Assembly: GCA_016209035.1 (NCBI GenBank)
Contig: JACQWX010000074.1
Location: 19,076-83,075, forward strand
Direction: 5' to 3'
DNA: 64,000 nt
Source: Elusimicrobiota bacterium
GTDB taxonomy: Bacteria; Elusimicrobiota; Elusimicrobia; UBA1565; UBA9628
Below are positions 17,225 to 25,074 of the stretch, one piece after another. Each line of letters starts with the position of its first letter. The stretch's first letter is position 1. A program made the translations under genes and the position numbers. Below the pieces are notes generated by a model. That model saw only the letters and a program-made list of their open reading frames with translations. It made no database searches and was not told the DNA's origin.

Positions 17225-17325
17225 TCGGATATGAAATGAAATTGAAGGCGATGAGGCAAACCTTGCACGATTCCCTTATCCGACACGCGAACTCGTGGCA
17301 TTAAGATGGAGTGTCAAGCGCCCGG

Positions 17326-18240
17326 CTATTCGTGGACGCCCTGTTCCCATTCCTCCGGCGCAAGCCGGTCGATCCGGCCGTAGCGGACGAAGGGCGCCCG
17401 GCGGAGGATCACCCAGCGGAACCAGCACAGCAGGACGTCCTTCGCCGCGGCGAAGATGGCGGCCGGCCGGGTGCCTTTGGCCGTCCCCTCCGTCCGGGGG
17501 ATGAAGGAGATGGGCACTTCCTTGACCTTCGCTCCCATCCAGTAGGCCTTGATCAGCCCCTCGGGATTGGCGAAGGAGCTCGTGGCTTCGAACGAGATGG
17601 ACTGCAGCAGTTTCGTCCTGTAGAACACGACGTTCTGGTAGTCGGACAAGGGCACCCTGAAGAGGATGCGGACCAGGACATAGTTGATGATCGACACCAG
17701 CGCCTTCGGGACGGTGTCCGAGCGCCTGGTGATGTGCCGGGCCCCGAAGAGCCGCATGAGCGCGGCGGTCGGCTTCGCCAGGGGGCCGGACACCGTGACA
17801 GGCGACCGGCGGACCCCCGCGACCACGTCGTGGGTCCGCAGGAACTCGAGGAAGATGCGCAGGTAAGTGATGTCGTAGGACCAGTCGATGGTCTGCCAGA
17901 ACAGGAACTCCTTCGACGCGTTCTGGATGGCTTTCCGCGAGGAGTGGCCGACGTTGAGGTTGACGGGGTTGCGGATGAGGCGAATCCGGGGAATCTCGGC
18001 CGCCAGGCCGCGGACAATCTCGTTGGTGCGGTCCGTGCTCCCGTCGTCCACGACGACGATCTCGTAGTCGTGGACCGTCCGGCGCAGGAGGTCGTTCATC
18101 CGGCGCAGGAACCCGGCGATGAGTTTCTCCTCGTTGTAGGCCCAGCAAAGGCAGGAGACGCCCCGGTCGAAGGGGGGCAGCGAGTCGCAGAAGTCCGGGG
18201 AATATCGAGGCAGAGTCCAATGGTAGCAAAATCTCTGCAA
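17326..18240 (-). CDS. Family 2 glycosyltransferase
   Basis: GT2 of about 304 residues. GVSCLCWAYNEEKLIAGF is the N-terminal strand, VVVDDGSTDRTNEIV the nucleotide-binding loop, and FLFWQTIDWSYDI stands where the DxD motif normally lies. The usual acidic pair is therefore altered, with a single Asp flanked by aromatic residues. ISFIPRTEGTAKGTRPAAI precedes a C-terminal hydrophobic stretch. The start is uncertain: the frame opens with a TTG at 18240 and contains no ATG before residue 48. A TTTTGCTACCATTG string at 18220-18230 resembles the -10 motifs seen elsewhere in the window and would put the true start further in. It is transcribed divergently from the GT-C paralogue at 18285. Confidence 0.78.
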   Translation of the reverse strand: MQRFCYHWTLPRYSPDFCDSLPPFDRGVSCLCWAYNEEKLIAGFLRRMNDLLRRTVHDYEIVVVDDGSTDRTNEIVRGLAAEIPRIRLIRNPVNLNVGHSSRKAIQNASKEFLFWQTIDWSYDITYLRIFLEFLRTHDVVAGVRRSPVTVSGPLAKPTAALMRLFGARHITRRSDTVPKALVSIINYVLVRILFRVPLSDYQNVVFYRTKLLQSISFEATSSFANPEGLIKAYWMGAKVKEVPISFIPRTEGTAKGTRPAAIFAAAKDVLLCWFRWVILRRAPFVRYGRIDRLAPEEWEQGVHE

Positions 18241-18284
18241 AATCCCTGCGGTTACAAGCCTGCGGGCAATTTGTCATACTAGCG

Positions 18285-19763
18285 ATGGGTCCGCCCCTCG
18301 GCGCGGCCCGTGGAGAGATGCGAAAGACCGGCCGTAGCCCTTTCTGGGCCTGGCTGTTCCGGGAGGAGGTCCTGCTGTGCGGCGCGTTCCTGCTGGCGCT
18401 GGGGCTGCGCCTCATCATCCCGCTCTACATCGCGGCGCATTCCCAGGACAACGATATGCGAGTCTACCGCAGCCTGGTGTTTGGCAGGACTGCATACGAA
18501 GTGAGCTTCGTGACCAGCCTGCTCTATCATTGGTCCGCGGGCATGCTTAAGTTCCACCCGGAGTACTATCCCCCCTATGCCCCCTACTGGTCCGTCCCGT
18601 TCCTGCAGGGCGTCGTCGACGCTTTCGGCGTAGTCCTCGTCTTCATGATCCTTTCGACCTTGTCGACGCGGAAGAACGCCCTTTGGGGAGCTCTGATCTA
18701 TGCCGTCTGGCTGCCCAGCATTGTTTACGCGGCTCAGGCGATATCGGAGGGGGGGCTGCCCATCGCCCTGCTGGCGCTTTCTTTCTGCATGGTGAAGGCC
18801 TTCACGGCGCAACGCAGGCTCCGTTGGCTCTCGGCCGCCGGCGCGCTGACCGCCGCGGTCCTTTTCATCCGATTCGACAACGGCCTGATCGCCGTGTTCC
18901 TGCCGGCGTTCATCGCCTGGACGCTGCGCGGGAGCATGGCGGAGAGCGTCAAGGGCACGCTCGCCTTCCTCTGCGGAGGCGGCGCTTTCTGCCTTCTCTT
19001 CGTGTTCTTGCTCGCGCCGGTCGCGGGCTACTCCCACAGCCTCGCGTTCCGGAGCAGCAAGGAGGCGACCACCCCGTCCATGGCGCTGGCGCTTTACAAT
19101 TCCATGGGCGAGTATCCGGCCACGTATCCAGGATTGCGTTTCTACAAGGATGAGCCGGCCTTCGAGCACATGACGGCCAAGGTTGAGGCATTGCGGGCGT
19201 CGGGGAACCGCGCTTTCGCCTTCCTATCGAAAGTCTGTCCGGGCGACCCCAACCTGGCCGCCTACGCGACCGAGGTCATCGTCGAGCATCCAGCGCGCTA
19301 TGCCGGCTGGATCGCGGCCCGTTTCGTCCACTTCCTTCCTGCGCATCGTTTTATCGCTACCATCACTACCTGCCTGCTGAGGCCTGCCGAAACGCCCAAG
19401 ATGTCGGGAATGTATGGGAGATGGTTCCAGGAGGGCACGCCGGTGGCCAACAGCCAGTTCGGCTGCCGCAGTTCTAGCGTCTACCAAACGCTCAAATACG
19501 TGGACCTGGGGTTGTTCGGGGTATTCTGCGTTGGAGTTTTCGCCTTGCGCCATAGCCGAGCCGCCATGTCGCTTGTTGCCATGTATCTGGGCGTTCTGGT
19601 CGGCCATGTCTTCACCTGTTGCGGGGATATCCGATTCATCAACAATACCCCTGCGGACCTCCTTGAACCGAGGTATCTTATCGGCATGGTCTCGATCTGG
19701 CCGTTGTTCCTGCCCGTGGGATTCTCGACTCTCTGCGGTCTGGTCAAGAGAAGAAGGGCTTGA
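18285..19763 (+). CDS. Multi-spanning membrane protein, GT-C-like glycosyltransferase (paralogue of the gene at 14335)
   Basis: A 492-residue membrane protein with about ten predicted spans and the same block structure as the minus-strand gene at 14335-15729. Both carry LRLIIPLY in the first span, YAVWLPSI, FIRFDN against FTRFDN, ALYNSMGEYP against ALYNALGEYP, and RYLIGMVSIWPLFLP near the end. The second copy has an extra insert around residues 60-95 (YHWSAGMLKFHPEYYPPY). A start at the internal Met12 (18318) is possible. It is the only plus-strand gene between 1 and 29 kb, and it ends 10 nt from the convergent YfhO-like gene. It probably transfers a polyprenyl-linked sugar outside the membrane; the donor is unknown. 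Confidence 0.75.
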   Translation: MGPPLGAARGEMRKTGRSPFWAWLFREEVLLCGAFLLALGLRLIIPLYIAAHSQDNDMRVYRSLVFGRTAYEVSFVTSLLYHWSAGMLKFHPEYYPPYAPYWSVPFLQGVVDAFGVVLVFMILSTLSTRKNALWGALIYAVWLPSIVYAAQAISEGGLPIALLALSFCMVKAFTAQRRLRWLSAAGALTAAVLFIRFDNGLIAVFLPAFIAWTLRGSMAESVKGTLAFLCGGGAFCLLFVFLLAPVAGYSHSLAFRSSKEATTPSMALALYNSMGEYPATYPGLRFYKDEPAFEHMTAKVEALRASGNRAFAFLSKVCPGDPNLAAYATEVIVEHPARYAGWIAARFVHFLPAHRFIATITTCLLRPAETPKMSGMYGRWFQEGTPVANSQFGCRSSSVYQTLKYVDLGLFGVFCVGVFALRHSRAAMSLVAMYLGVLVGHVFTCCGDIRFINNTPADLLEPRYLIGMVSIWPLFLPVGFSTLCGLVKRRRA

Positions 19764-19773
19764 ACCCGCCGGG

Positions 19774-21843
19774 TCAGAACAGGCGGTACGGGGGAGAGTA
19801 GCTGAAGGTCACGTTCCTGTCGCCCGGGCCCATGACGACTCCCCAGAATGCCCCGTAGGCGGGGACGATGGCCCGTTCCTTGCCGTCCACCAGGCATCTC
19901 CAGTAGGGATTGAGGCTGTTCGAAACCACCAGGACCGCCGGGCCGTCCAGGAAGACCTCCAGGTCCAGGCGGTCCGTTCGATAGCCGGAGATCGCGACGC
20001 GTCCTTTTCGGTAAGCCCTGGAGAGCGTCCCGGAGCGCCAGCGGGACGCCTCGACATAGACGGCTTCCTTGAGGTCGTCGAGGGTCGCGTCGGCCATGGC
20101 GGCCCAGAGCGCCTCCTCGTCCGGGAGCGTCTTGACGCCCCGTACGAGGAAGGCGCGGGGAAAGGCGGAGGTGTTCTCGTAGATGAAGAAGTAGCGTTTC
20201 CCGGTGAAGAGCTCTTTGATCCTCAGCCAGATCCGTTCCTTGCGGGGCATGCTGCGCCAGGAAGGCTGAGGAGCCAGCAGCCTCAAGCTCGGATCCTCCA
20301 GCGGGTGCCTTGAGATGATGTACCTCGTGTTCGCGAGGGACAGCAGATGAAGCCGGTAGTGGTCCGTGAACCTGATCCCCGCCGGCCAATCGTCCACCGA
20401 GTGCAGGAAGAGGTATATTTCGTTGCCCCATCGGCCGAAATAATCTTCTAGGTAGGGTTCGCGTCTCATGACCGGCTCGATCACTTTCCGCCACAGGTTG
20501 AAATAGGCCCGGGGATAGTTGTTGACGTAGCCGTCCACCGATTCCAGACCGTAGGAGGTGGCGTAGCCTGGAAGGAGGCCGTGGGTGAACGTCGCGACCC
20601 GGAAAGGCTCGGAGGAGCTCCGCTGACGGGCCAGCGCCGAGAGGACCGGGCTGCGATAGTTCGAGGTGTAGCCGCCCTGGAAGAAGTACTCCCATAGGGC
20701 CTTCGATTTCGATTGGAGCGTCTGGCCAAACAGCAGCGCCATCGCCAAGGGGAAGACCCATCTCCGACCAGGCAGCAGTTCGATCCCGGCTGCGCCGACC
20801 AAGCCGCCGGCGAGCGGCAGGATGAGGAAGAAGCGGTGAAGATGGAGCCCGCTGAGAGTGCCGGAGGCGAGGCCGAGGCAGGTCTTGACCCACTCTCCGG
20901 TCCCGGAGGCGACCACGGTGAACAGGAACAGCGCGAACACGCCTGCAAAGCGGCCCGGGCGGAATCGGGACGCGGCGAGTCCGAGCAGGCCGACGGCCGC
21001 GGGGACGTTGCAGTTGCTCCAGGTCCAGCGCAGGCCTTGGGCGAGCGCTCGGCCCAGGTCGGCTGCGGAACAGGCCCACACCGTTCCCCACTGGGCGCGA
21101 TGGGAGAATTGGGCATTGAGCCACATGGCGATCATCTCCTGGAGGTGCATCCCGACGGCGAACAGGCCGAGGGTCGCGCAGAGAGCCAGGAACCTGGCGG
21201 AGAAGCGGCGCCGGACCACCGAGAACCAGAGGAACGCCCAAGCGAAGCAGAAAGGCAGGCAGGCCACGGCGGAAGAGAACATGGAGAAGAAGAGCCCGAG
21301 CAGCGCGGCGCCGAGGATCCCCCGCCTCCATCCGGCGTCAAGCAGCCGCTCGAATGCCCACAGCGCGAAGGGGAAGATGGAGTTCCCAATCCCCCCCGTG
21401 AACGCGTTGAAATAGGCCACGGCGAAGCCTGCCAGGATGCCCGCCCGCGCGGAGGTCTTGAGGTCGTCGGTGCAGAGTCGGCAGGTGAAGTAGCCGCCGA
21501 AGAAGTAATGGATGAAGAGGAAGGCCTGGTAGGCCGCCCACCCGGGCAGGAGCCACATCAGGAATGCCAGCGCCTGCGGGTACATCAAGCTGTTCGCGAG
21601 CCGGTCCACGCCGCACGCGACCGAAGGCAGCCAGTAGTGGCTGCCGGAGCCGAGCAGGCCGGAGGTGATGACCTGCCAGTAGGGGAAGGGGTTGTCCCCG
21701 AATTCGTTGAGCTGCATGTAGGAGAACGGGCCCAGAGCGAAGCTCTCTAGGCCGAGCCACAGGGTCAGGAGGACGAAGACCCAGTCCGGCCGCCGGAGCA
21801 GGGCATCCAGGCGGGAACGAAGTCGGTCCATGGCAGCGGGCAT
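19774..21843 (-). CDS. YfhO-like multi-spanning membrane protein
   Basis: A 689-residue membrane protein. About twelve hydrophobic spans fill residues 15-390, and the last about 290 residues are largely soluble, with YFFQGGYTSNYRSPVL, FTHGLLPGY and GLESVDGYVNNY. The C-terminal segment VLVVSNSLNPYWRC and VDGKERAIVPAYGAFWGV is the YfhO-type beta domain. YfhO is required for lipoteichoic acid glycosylation in Bacillus, so a GT-C role is plausible. The start at 21843 (5 nt after the upstream stop) is preferred; 21831 is an alternative. It is clearly paralogous to the plus-strand gene at 33353, including the final SPPYRL. Confidence 0.78.
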   Translation of the reverse strand: MPAAMDRLRSRLDALLRRPDWVFVLLTLWLGLESFALGPFSYMQLNEFGDNPFPYWQVITSGLLGSGSHYWLPSVACGVDRLANSLMYPQALAFLMWLLPGWAAYQAFLFIHYFFGGYFTCRLCTDDLKTSARAGILAGFAVAYFNAFTGGIGNSIFPFALWAFERLLDAGWRRGILGAALLGLFFSMFSSAVACLPFCFAWAFLWFSVVRRRFSARFLALCATLGLFAVGMHLQEMIAMWLNAQFSHRAQWGTVWACSAADLGRALAQGLRWTWSNCNVPAAVGLLGLAASRFRPGRFAGVFALFLFTVVASGTGEWVKTCLGLASGTLSGLHLHRFFLILPLAGGLVGAAGIELLPGRRWVFPLAMALLFGQTLQSKSKALWEYFFQGGYTSNYRSPVLSALARQRSSSEPFRVATFTHGLLPGYATSYGLESVDGYVNNYPRAYFNLWRKVIEPVMRREPYLEDYFGRWGNEIYLFLHSVDDWPAGIRFTDHYRLHLLSLANTRYIISRHPLEDPSLRLLAPQPSWRSMPRKERIWLRIKELFTGKRYFFIYENTSAFPRAFLVRGVKTLPDEEALWAAMADATLDDLKEAVYVEASRWRSGTLSRAYRKGRVAISGYRTDRLDLEVFLDGPAVLVVSNSLNPYWRCLVDGKERAIVPAYGAFWGVVMGPGDRNVTFSYSPPYRLF

Positions 21844-21848
21844 GCCGC

Positions 21849-22892
21849 CTAGTGCAGTTCCCTCTTGCCCGTCTTGGTGATGATGGGGACGGTCCTCATC
21901 CAGAGCTGCTTGCTCCAGATCTCCCGATTGTGGCGGTACCAATCGATGGTCTCCTGGAGCCCCCGCTCCCAGGTGACTCGGGGTCTCCAGCCCAGGACTT
22001 TGCGGATCCTGCCGATGTCTCCCGTGTGGCGGAAGACCTGCCCGGGGCGATCACCGATGAAGGTGATGAGCGATTCGCTCTTGCCCATCATCTTGACGAT
22101 CGTGCGGGCGATGGAGAGCATCGAGCGATGGGTGCCGGCGCCGATGTTGAAAATCTGCCCCCTGACCTTGGCGATGTTGGCGTGGAGTACCTTGTCCACC
22201 GCGGCGCAGAGATCCTTGACATAGACATAGTCGCGGGCCGCCATGCCGTCGCCATGGAGACGGATGGGATCGCCGAGGATGCAGCTGGTGATGAACCGCG
22301 GGATCGCCTTCTCCAGGTGCTGGTAGGGGCCGAAGTTGTTGAAGGGCCTGAGGATGACCGCCGGTACCTCGTAGGTCGTCCAATATGAATAGACCAGGCG
22401 GTCCGCTCCCGCTTTGGCCGCCGCGTAGGGGCTCAGCGGGACGAGGGGATGGTCTTCGCCCATCTTCGGGGTGAGCGCCGTCCCGTAGACCTCGGAGCTG
22501 GAGATGTGGATGAATCGCTCGATGCGGTCGCGGTACTTGAGCACCGCGTTCGCCACCGTCTGCGTGCCGAGGACGTCCGTTTCGAAGAAGAGCAGGTTGT
22601 CGTAGATGGAGCGGGTGACATGGGTTTCCGCCGCGAAATGGACCACGGCATCGGATTGCTCCACCAGCGTGTCGACGAGCTCGCCGTTGCGGACGTCGCC
22701 GTACCAGAAGGACAGCCGTTCGCCCTCGTTGGCGTTGATGTCGACCGGGAGGTTCTCCACGCTGCCCGCGTAGGTCAGCGCGTCAAGGACGAGGATCCTG
22801 TAGGAGGGGTACTTCTCGTAGAGGTGCCTCACGAAATTGCTGCCCATGAAGCCCGCGCCCCCGGTGACCAGGATGGTCTTCTTCGTTTTCAT
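21849..22892 (-). CDS. NAD-dependent SDR epimerase/dehydratase, RmlB-like
   Basis: An extended SDR of 347 residues. TGGAGFMGSN is the NAD-binding motif and SPYAAAKAGAD holds the YxxxK catalytic pair. LRPFNNFGPYQHLEKAIP resembles RmlB, and the C-terminal GDRPGQVFRHTGDIGRIRKVLGW is also dTDP-glucose 4,6-dehydratase-like. However, the catalytic segment reads SSSEVYG where RmlB has TDEVYG: the Glu is kept, but the acid/base Asp is a Ser, as in UDP-glucuronate decarboxylases and LegB-type enzymes. So 4,6-dehydration of a nucleotide sugar is plausible but not certain. It is the only candidate in the window to make the 4-keto-6-deoxy substrate of the 2,3-dehydratase at 51811. It overlaps the wbqC-like gene by ATGA. 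Confidence 0.82.
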   Translation of the reverse strand: MKTKKTILVTGGAGFMGSNFVRHLYEKYPSYRILVLDALTYAGSVENLPVDINANEGERLSFWYGDVRNGELVDTLVEQSDAVVHFAAETHVTRSIYDNLLFFETDVLGTQTVANAVLKYRDRIERFIHISSSEVYGTALTPKMGEDHPLVPLSPYAAAKAGADRLVYSYWTTYEVPAVILRPFNNFGPYQHLEKAIPRFITSCILGDPIRLHGDGMAARDYVYVKDLCAAVDKVLHANIAKVRGQIFNIGAGTHRSMLSIARTIVKMMGKSESLITFIGDRPGQVFRHTGDIGRIRKVLGWRPRVTWERGLQETIDWYRHNREIWSKQLWMRTVPIITKTGKRELH

Positions 22893-23593
22893 GTCGTTTC
22901 TCCAGCGATGCGTCCCGTCAGGATGTCCAGGCTCTCCGGCCCGCAGTTGAACAGCAGGTCCACGACCGAAAGATACGGCACGAACTCTCCGTAGAGCTGC
23001 CGGTAGACCGGGTGTCGGTAGTCCTGGAACTCGAGCCTGATCCCATGCGGCTCGAAATCGGACTGCCGCATGTAGTCGCGGCCGGCGGCCCCTTCATAGA
23101 AGACGTCCGCCCCCAGATTCTTGCATATGGCGACCAGCCGTTCCACCCGCCGTCCCTCGACCCCGAGGGAGGAGGACAACACGATCCTCTTCGGGCCCAA
23201 GCCGAGCGCCTCGGCCAGCCTCAGGATGAGATGCACGTCGAGGTCCACGAGCTTCTCCCAAGGTCGGGCGTAGGCCTCCTTGAAGAGCCCGATGTGGTCG
23301 CGGAAGAAGGGCGCTTGGGAGTAGTTCTGCTTGATGGAAAGGAGATGTTTGCGCCGCCAGTCGGTCCGGCTGTCGATGCGCACGCTGTTGACAGCGGGGT
23401 GCTGGGAGAAGTCGACCGACACGGGCACGGTCAGCCATTGGGCGCCGGCGGCGGTCTTGATCCTGTTCCTGTTGCGCCAGCCGTGCTTGTCGTACTGGAC
23501 ATCGTCGTAAAGGACGAACACGTCGCTGCGGGCGAGCTGCTCGAAGAATCCCAGCCAAGGGATGTAGCCTGGCTGAAGGATGCCGATGACCAT
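22889..23593 (-). CDS. WbqC-like family protein
   Basis: A 234-residue protein beginning VIGILQPGYIPWLGFFEQL, the hallmark of the WbqC family, with YDDVQYDKHGWRNRNRI and LTVPVSV following. WbqC proteins are found in O-antigen and other glycan loci near aminotransferases. Their reaction is not firmly established, although an acyltransferase or amino-acid ligation role has been suggested. The gene is coupled by ATGA to the RmlB-like gene downstream and lies 3 nt after a radical SAM gene. The placement supports a role in modifying the amino sugar made by this operon. Confidence 0.88.
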   Translation of the reverse strand: MVIGILQPGYIPWLGFFEQLARSDVFVLYDDVQYDKHGWRNRNRIKTAAGAQWLTVPVSVDFSQHPAVNSVRIDSRTDWRRKHLLSIKQNYSQAPFFRDHIGLFKEAYARPWEKLVDLDVHLILRLAEALGLGPKRIVLSSSLGVEGRRVERLVAICKNLGADVFYEGAAGRDYMRQSDFEPHGIRLEFQDYRHPVYRQLYGEFVPYLSVVDLLFNCGPESLDILTGRIAGETT

Positions 23594-23596
23594 GCG

Positions 23597-24616
23597 TCAC
23601 TCCGAGACGACGCCCTCGGCCGCGAGCGGGCCGGCGAGCCCGGCCCTCCGCCGGCGCTTCTTCTCGGCGGTCTTGACGATCTTCCAGTAGTTGTGTTTCC
23701 ACGACCGGTACTTCCAATCCGGGCAGTCCCGGCAGAGCTCGATCTCGCGGCCGCGTCCCTCCAGGTGGAGCCGGCGCAGGCGGGAGAATCTCTCGCCGTG
23801 CCATATCTCGCGGATCGAACGTTCGCGGACGTTTCCCATGTCCGTGCGCGCGGCGATGTCGAGCCCGCACATCATGACCTTGCCTCGCGAATCGATGTTG
23901 AGGCGCTCGAACAGGAAGGGACAGGGGACGAGCTGGTCGGGTGGCAGATAGGGCTCGGGGTCGGCGGACCGCGATGGGTCGTTGATCCCCCAGGTCAGGT
24001 ACTTCCTCTTCTGGAATTCGTCTACGAGAGGGCTCCAAAAGGCCGCGACCGCCGAGATGTCCACGCCCACCTGGTTGACGGCGCTCGCGATGACCTTCGT
24101 GGGCGCCTTGAGGCTGTCGCGCAGGCGCACCATGAGCCTGACGCTGCGCACGAGCCTTTTCCAGTCAAGGCCGGGCCGGACCCGGGCGTAGGTCTGCGGG
24201 TCGGCCGCATCCACGCTGAATTCGATCATGTCCACTCGCGCCGCGAGCAGGCGGCGGGAGTTGGCTTGCGTGAACCGGGACCCGTTGGTGATCAGGCCGA
24301 CTCTGGCGCCGGCCCTCTTGGCGTATTCGATGAGGGGCACGGCCTGCGGGTGGAGCATGGGTTCGCCGCCGCCGGAAAGCCGGAGCCAGGCCTTGAAGGG
24401 TCCGCTTTCGTCAGCGATCTTGCAAAACAGCGGCGGATCCATGAACAGGGCGTCCTTGTAGGTCCTTCGGATGTCCGAGTTGGTGTAGGGGCAGTTCGGG
24501 CAGCGTGCGTTGCAGACGTAGACGAAGGACAGGACGCACATCATCGGGAAGTCGCGGGCCCCGGGCCGGATGCCGTATGAATCCTGGATATGCTTCAGGG
24601 GTCGTTTCTTCTTCAT
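23597..24616 (-). CDS. Radical SAM/SPASM-type enzyme
   Basis: A 339-residue radical SAM enzyme. FVYVCNARCPNCPYTN gives CxxxCxxC and LRLSGGGEPMLHP is the GGE-type motif. C-terminal cysteines (VPCPFLFERL, VMMCGLDI, LCRDCPDW) fit a SPASM or twitch domain. It starts at an ATG (24616) overlapping the GNAT stop by ATGA; the longer open frame is spurious. In the operon it follows DegT, radical SAM, AsnB and GNAT genes. A very similar C-terminal CxDCxDW ending occurs in the radical SAM gene at 26932, so the two may act on related substrates. The reaction is unknown. Confidence 0.87.
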   Translation of the reverse strand: MKKKRPLKHIQDSYGIRPGARDFPMMCVLSFVYVCNARCPNCPYTNSDIRRTYKDALFMDPPLFCKIADESGPFKAWLRLSGGGEPMLHPQAVPLIEYAKRAGARVGLITNGSRFTQANSRRLLAARVDMIEFSVDAADPQTYARVRPGLDWKRLVRSVRLMVRLRDSLKAPTKVIASAVNQVGVDISAVAAFWSPLVDEFQKRKYLTWGINDPSRSADPEPYLPPDQLVPCPFLFERLNIDSRGKVMMCGLDIAARTDMGNVRERSIREIWHGERFSRLRRLHLEGRGREIELCRDCPDWKYRSWKHNYWKIVKTAEKKRRRRAGLAGPLAAEGVVSE

Positions 24617-25074
24617 CCCGCGGCCTTCTCCGACAACAGTCTCCGGTACTCGATGCCTTGCTCGGGCCTGCCGCCGCAGGTCCGCGTGGTCTCTCCCGCC
24701 TTCGAAAAGCCGGCCTTCTCGAACGACTTCTGCGCCGGGAGGTTCCTCTTGAGCGCCCAGGCCCAGACCTTGTCCAGGCCGCTGCGGCGAGCCTCGTCGA
24801 CGACGATCTCCAGAAGTCGGGTGCCAACGCCCTTGCCCGGCTCCTTGACGAAGAACGCGATCTCGTTGGCCCGGTCCAGGTAGAGGATGGCCGCGCCGAG
24901 CAAGTTCTGGCCTGCGGCCAGTCCCAGGACTTTGACGCGAGCCTTCCTCAGCCACTCCCTCGTCTCGGCGACGGTCACGGGCCCGGTCAGCAGCAGGTCC
25001 AGGTAGCTGTTCCTGATGGCCACGTACTGCTCCACCATGGCCGGCTCGCGCTTGAGGTCGACGATCCTATCCAA
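24613..25074 (-). CDS. GNAT family N-acetyltransferase
   Basis: A 153-residue GNAT protein. IAFFVKEPGKGVGTRLLEIV contains the acetyl-CoA-binding R/Q-x-x-G-x-G/A loop (here KGVGTRL), and NLPAQKSFEKAGFSKAGE is the typical C-terminal GNAT motif. The frame opens with a TTG at 25074, 8 nt inside the asnB gene; an ATG at 25038 is the alternative start. In amino-sugar pathways such enzymes (WecD, PseH type) acetylate 4-amino-4,6-dideoxy sugars made by a DegT aminotransferase. A DegT gene heads this operon, so that role is likely but inferred. Confidence 0.83.
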   Translation of the reverse strand: MDRIVDLKREPAMVEQYVAIRNSYLDLLLTGPVTVAETREWLRKARVKVLGLAAGQNLLGAAILYLDRANEIAFFVKEPGKGVGTRLLEIVVDEARRSGLDKVWAWALKRNLPAQKSFEKAGFSKAGETTRTCGGRPEQGIEYRRLLSEKAAG

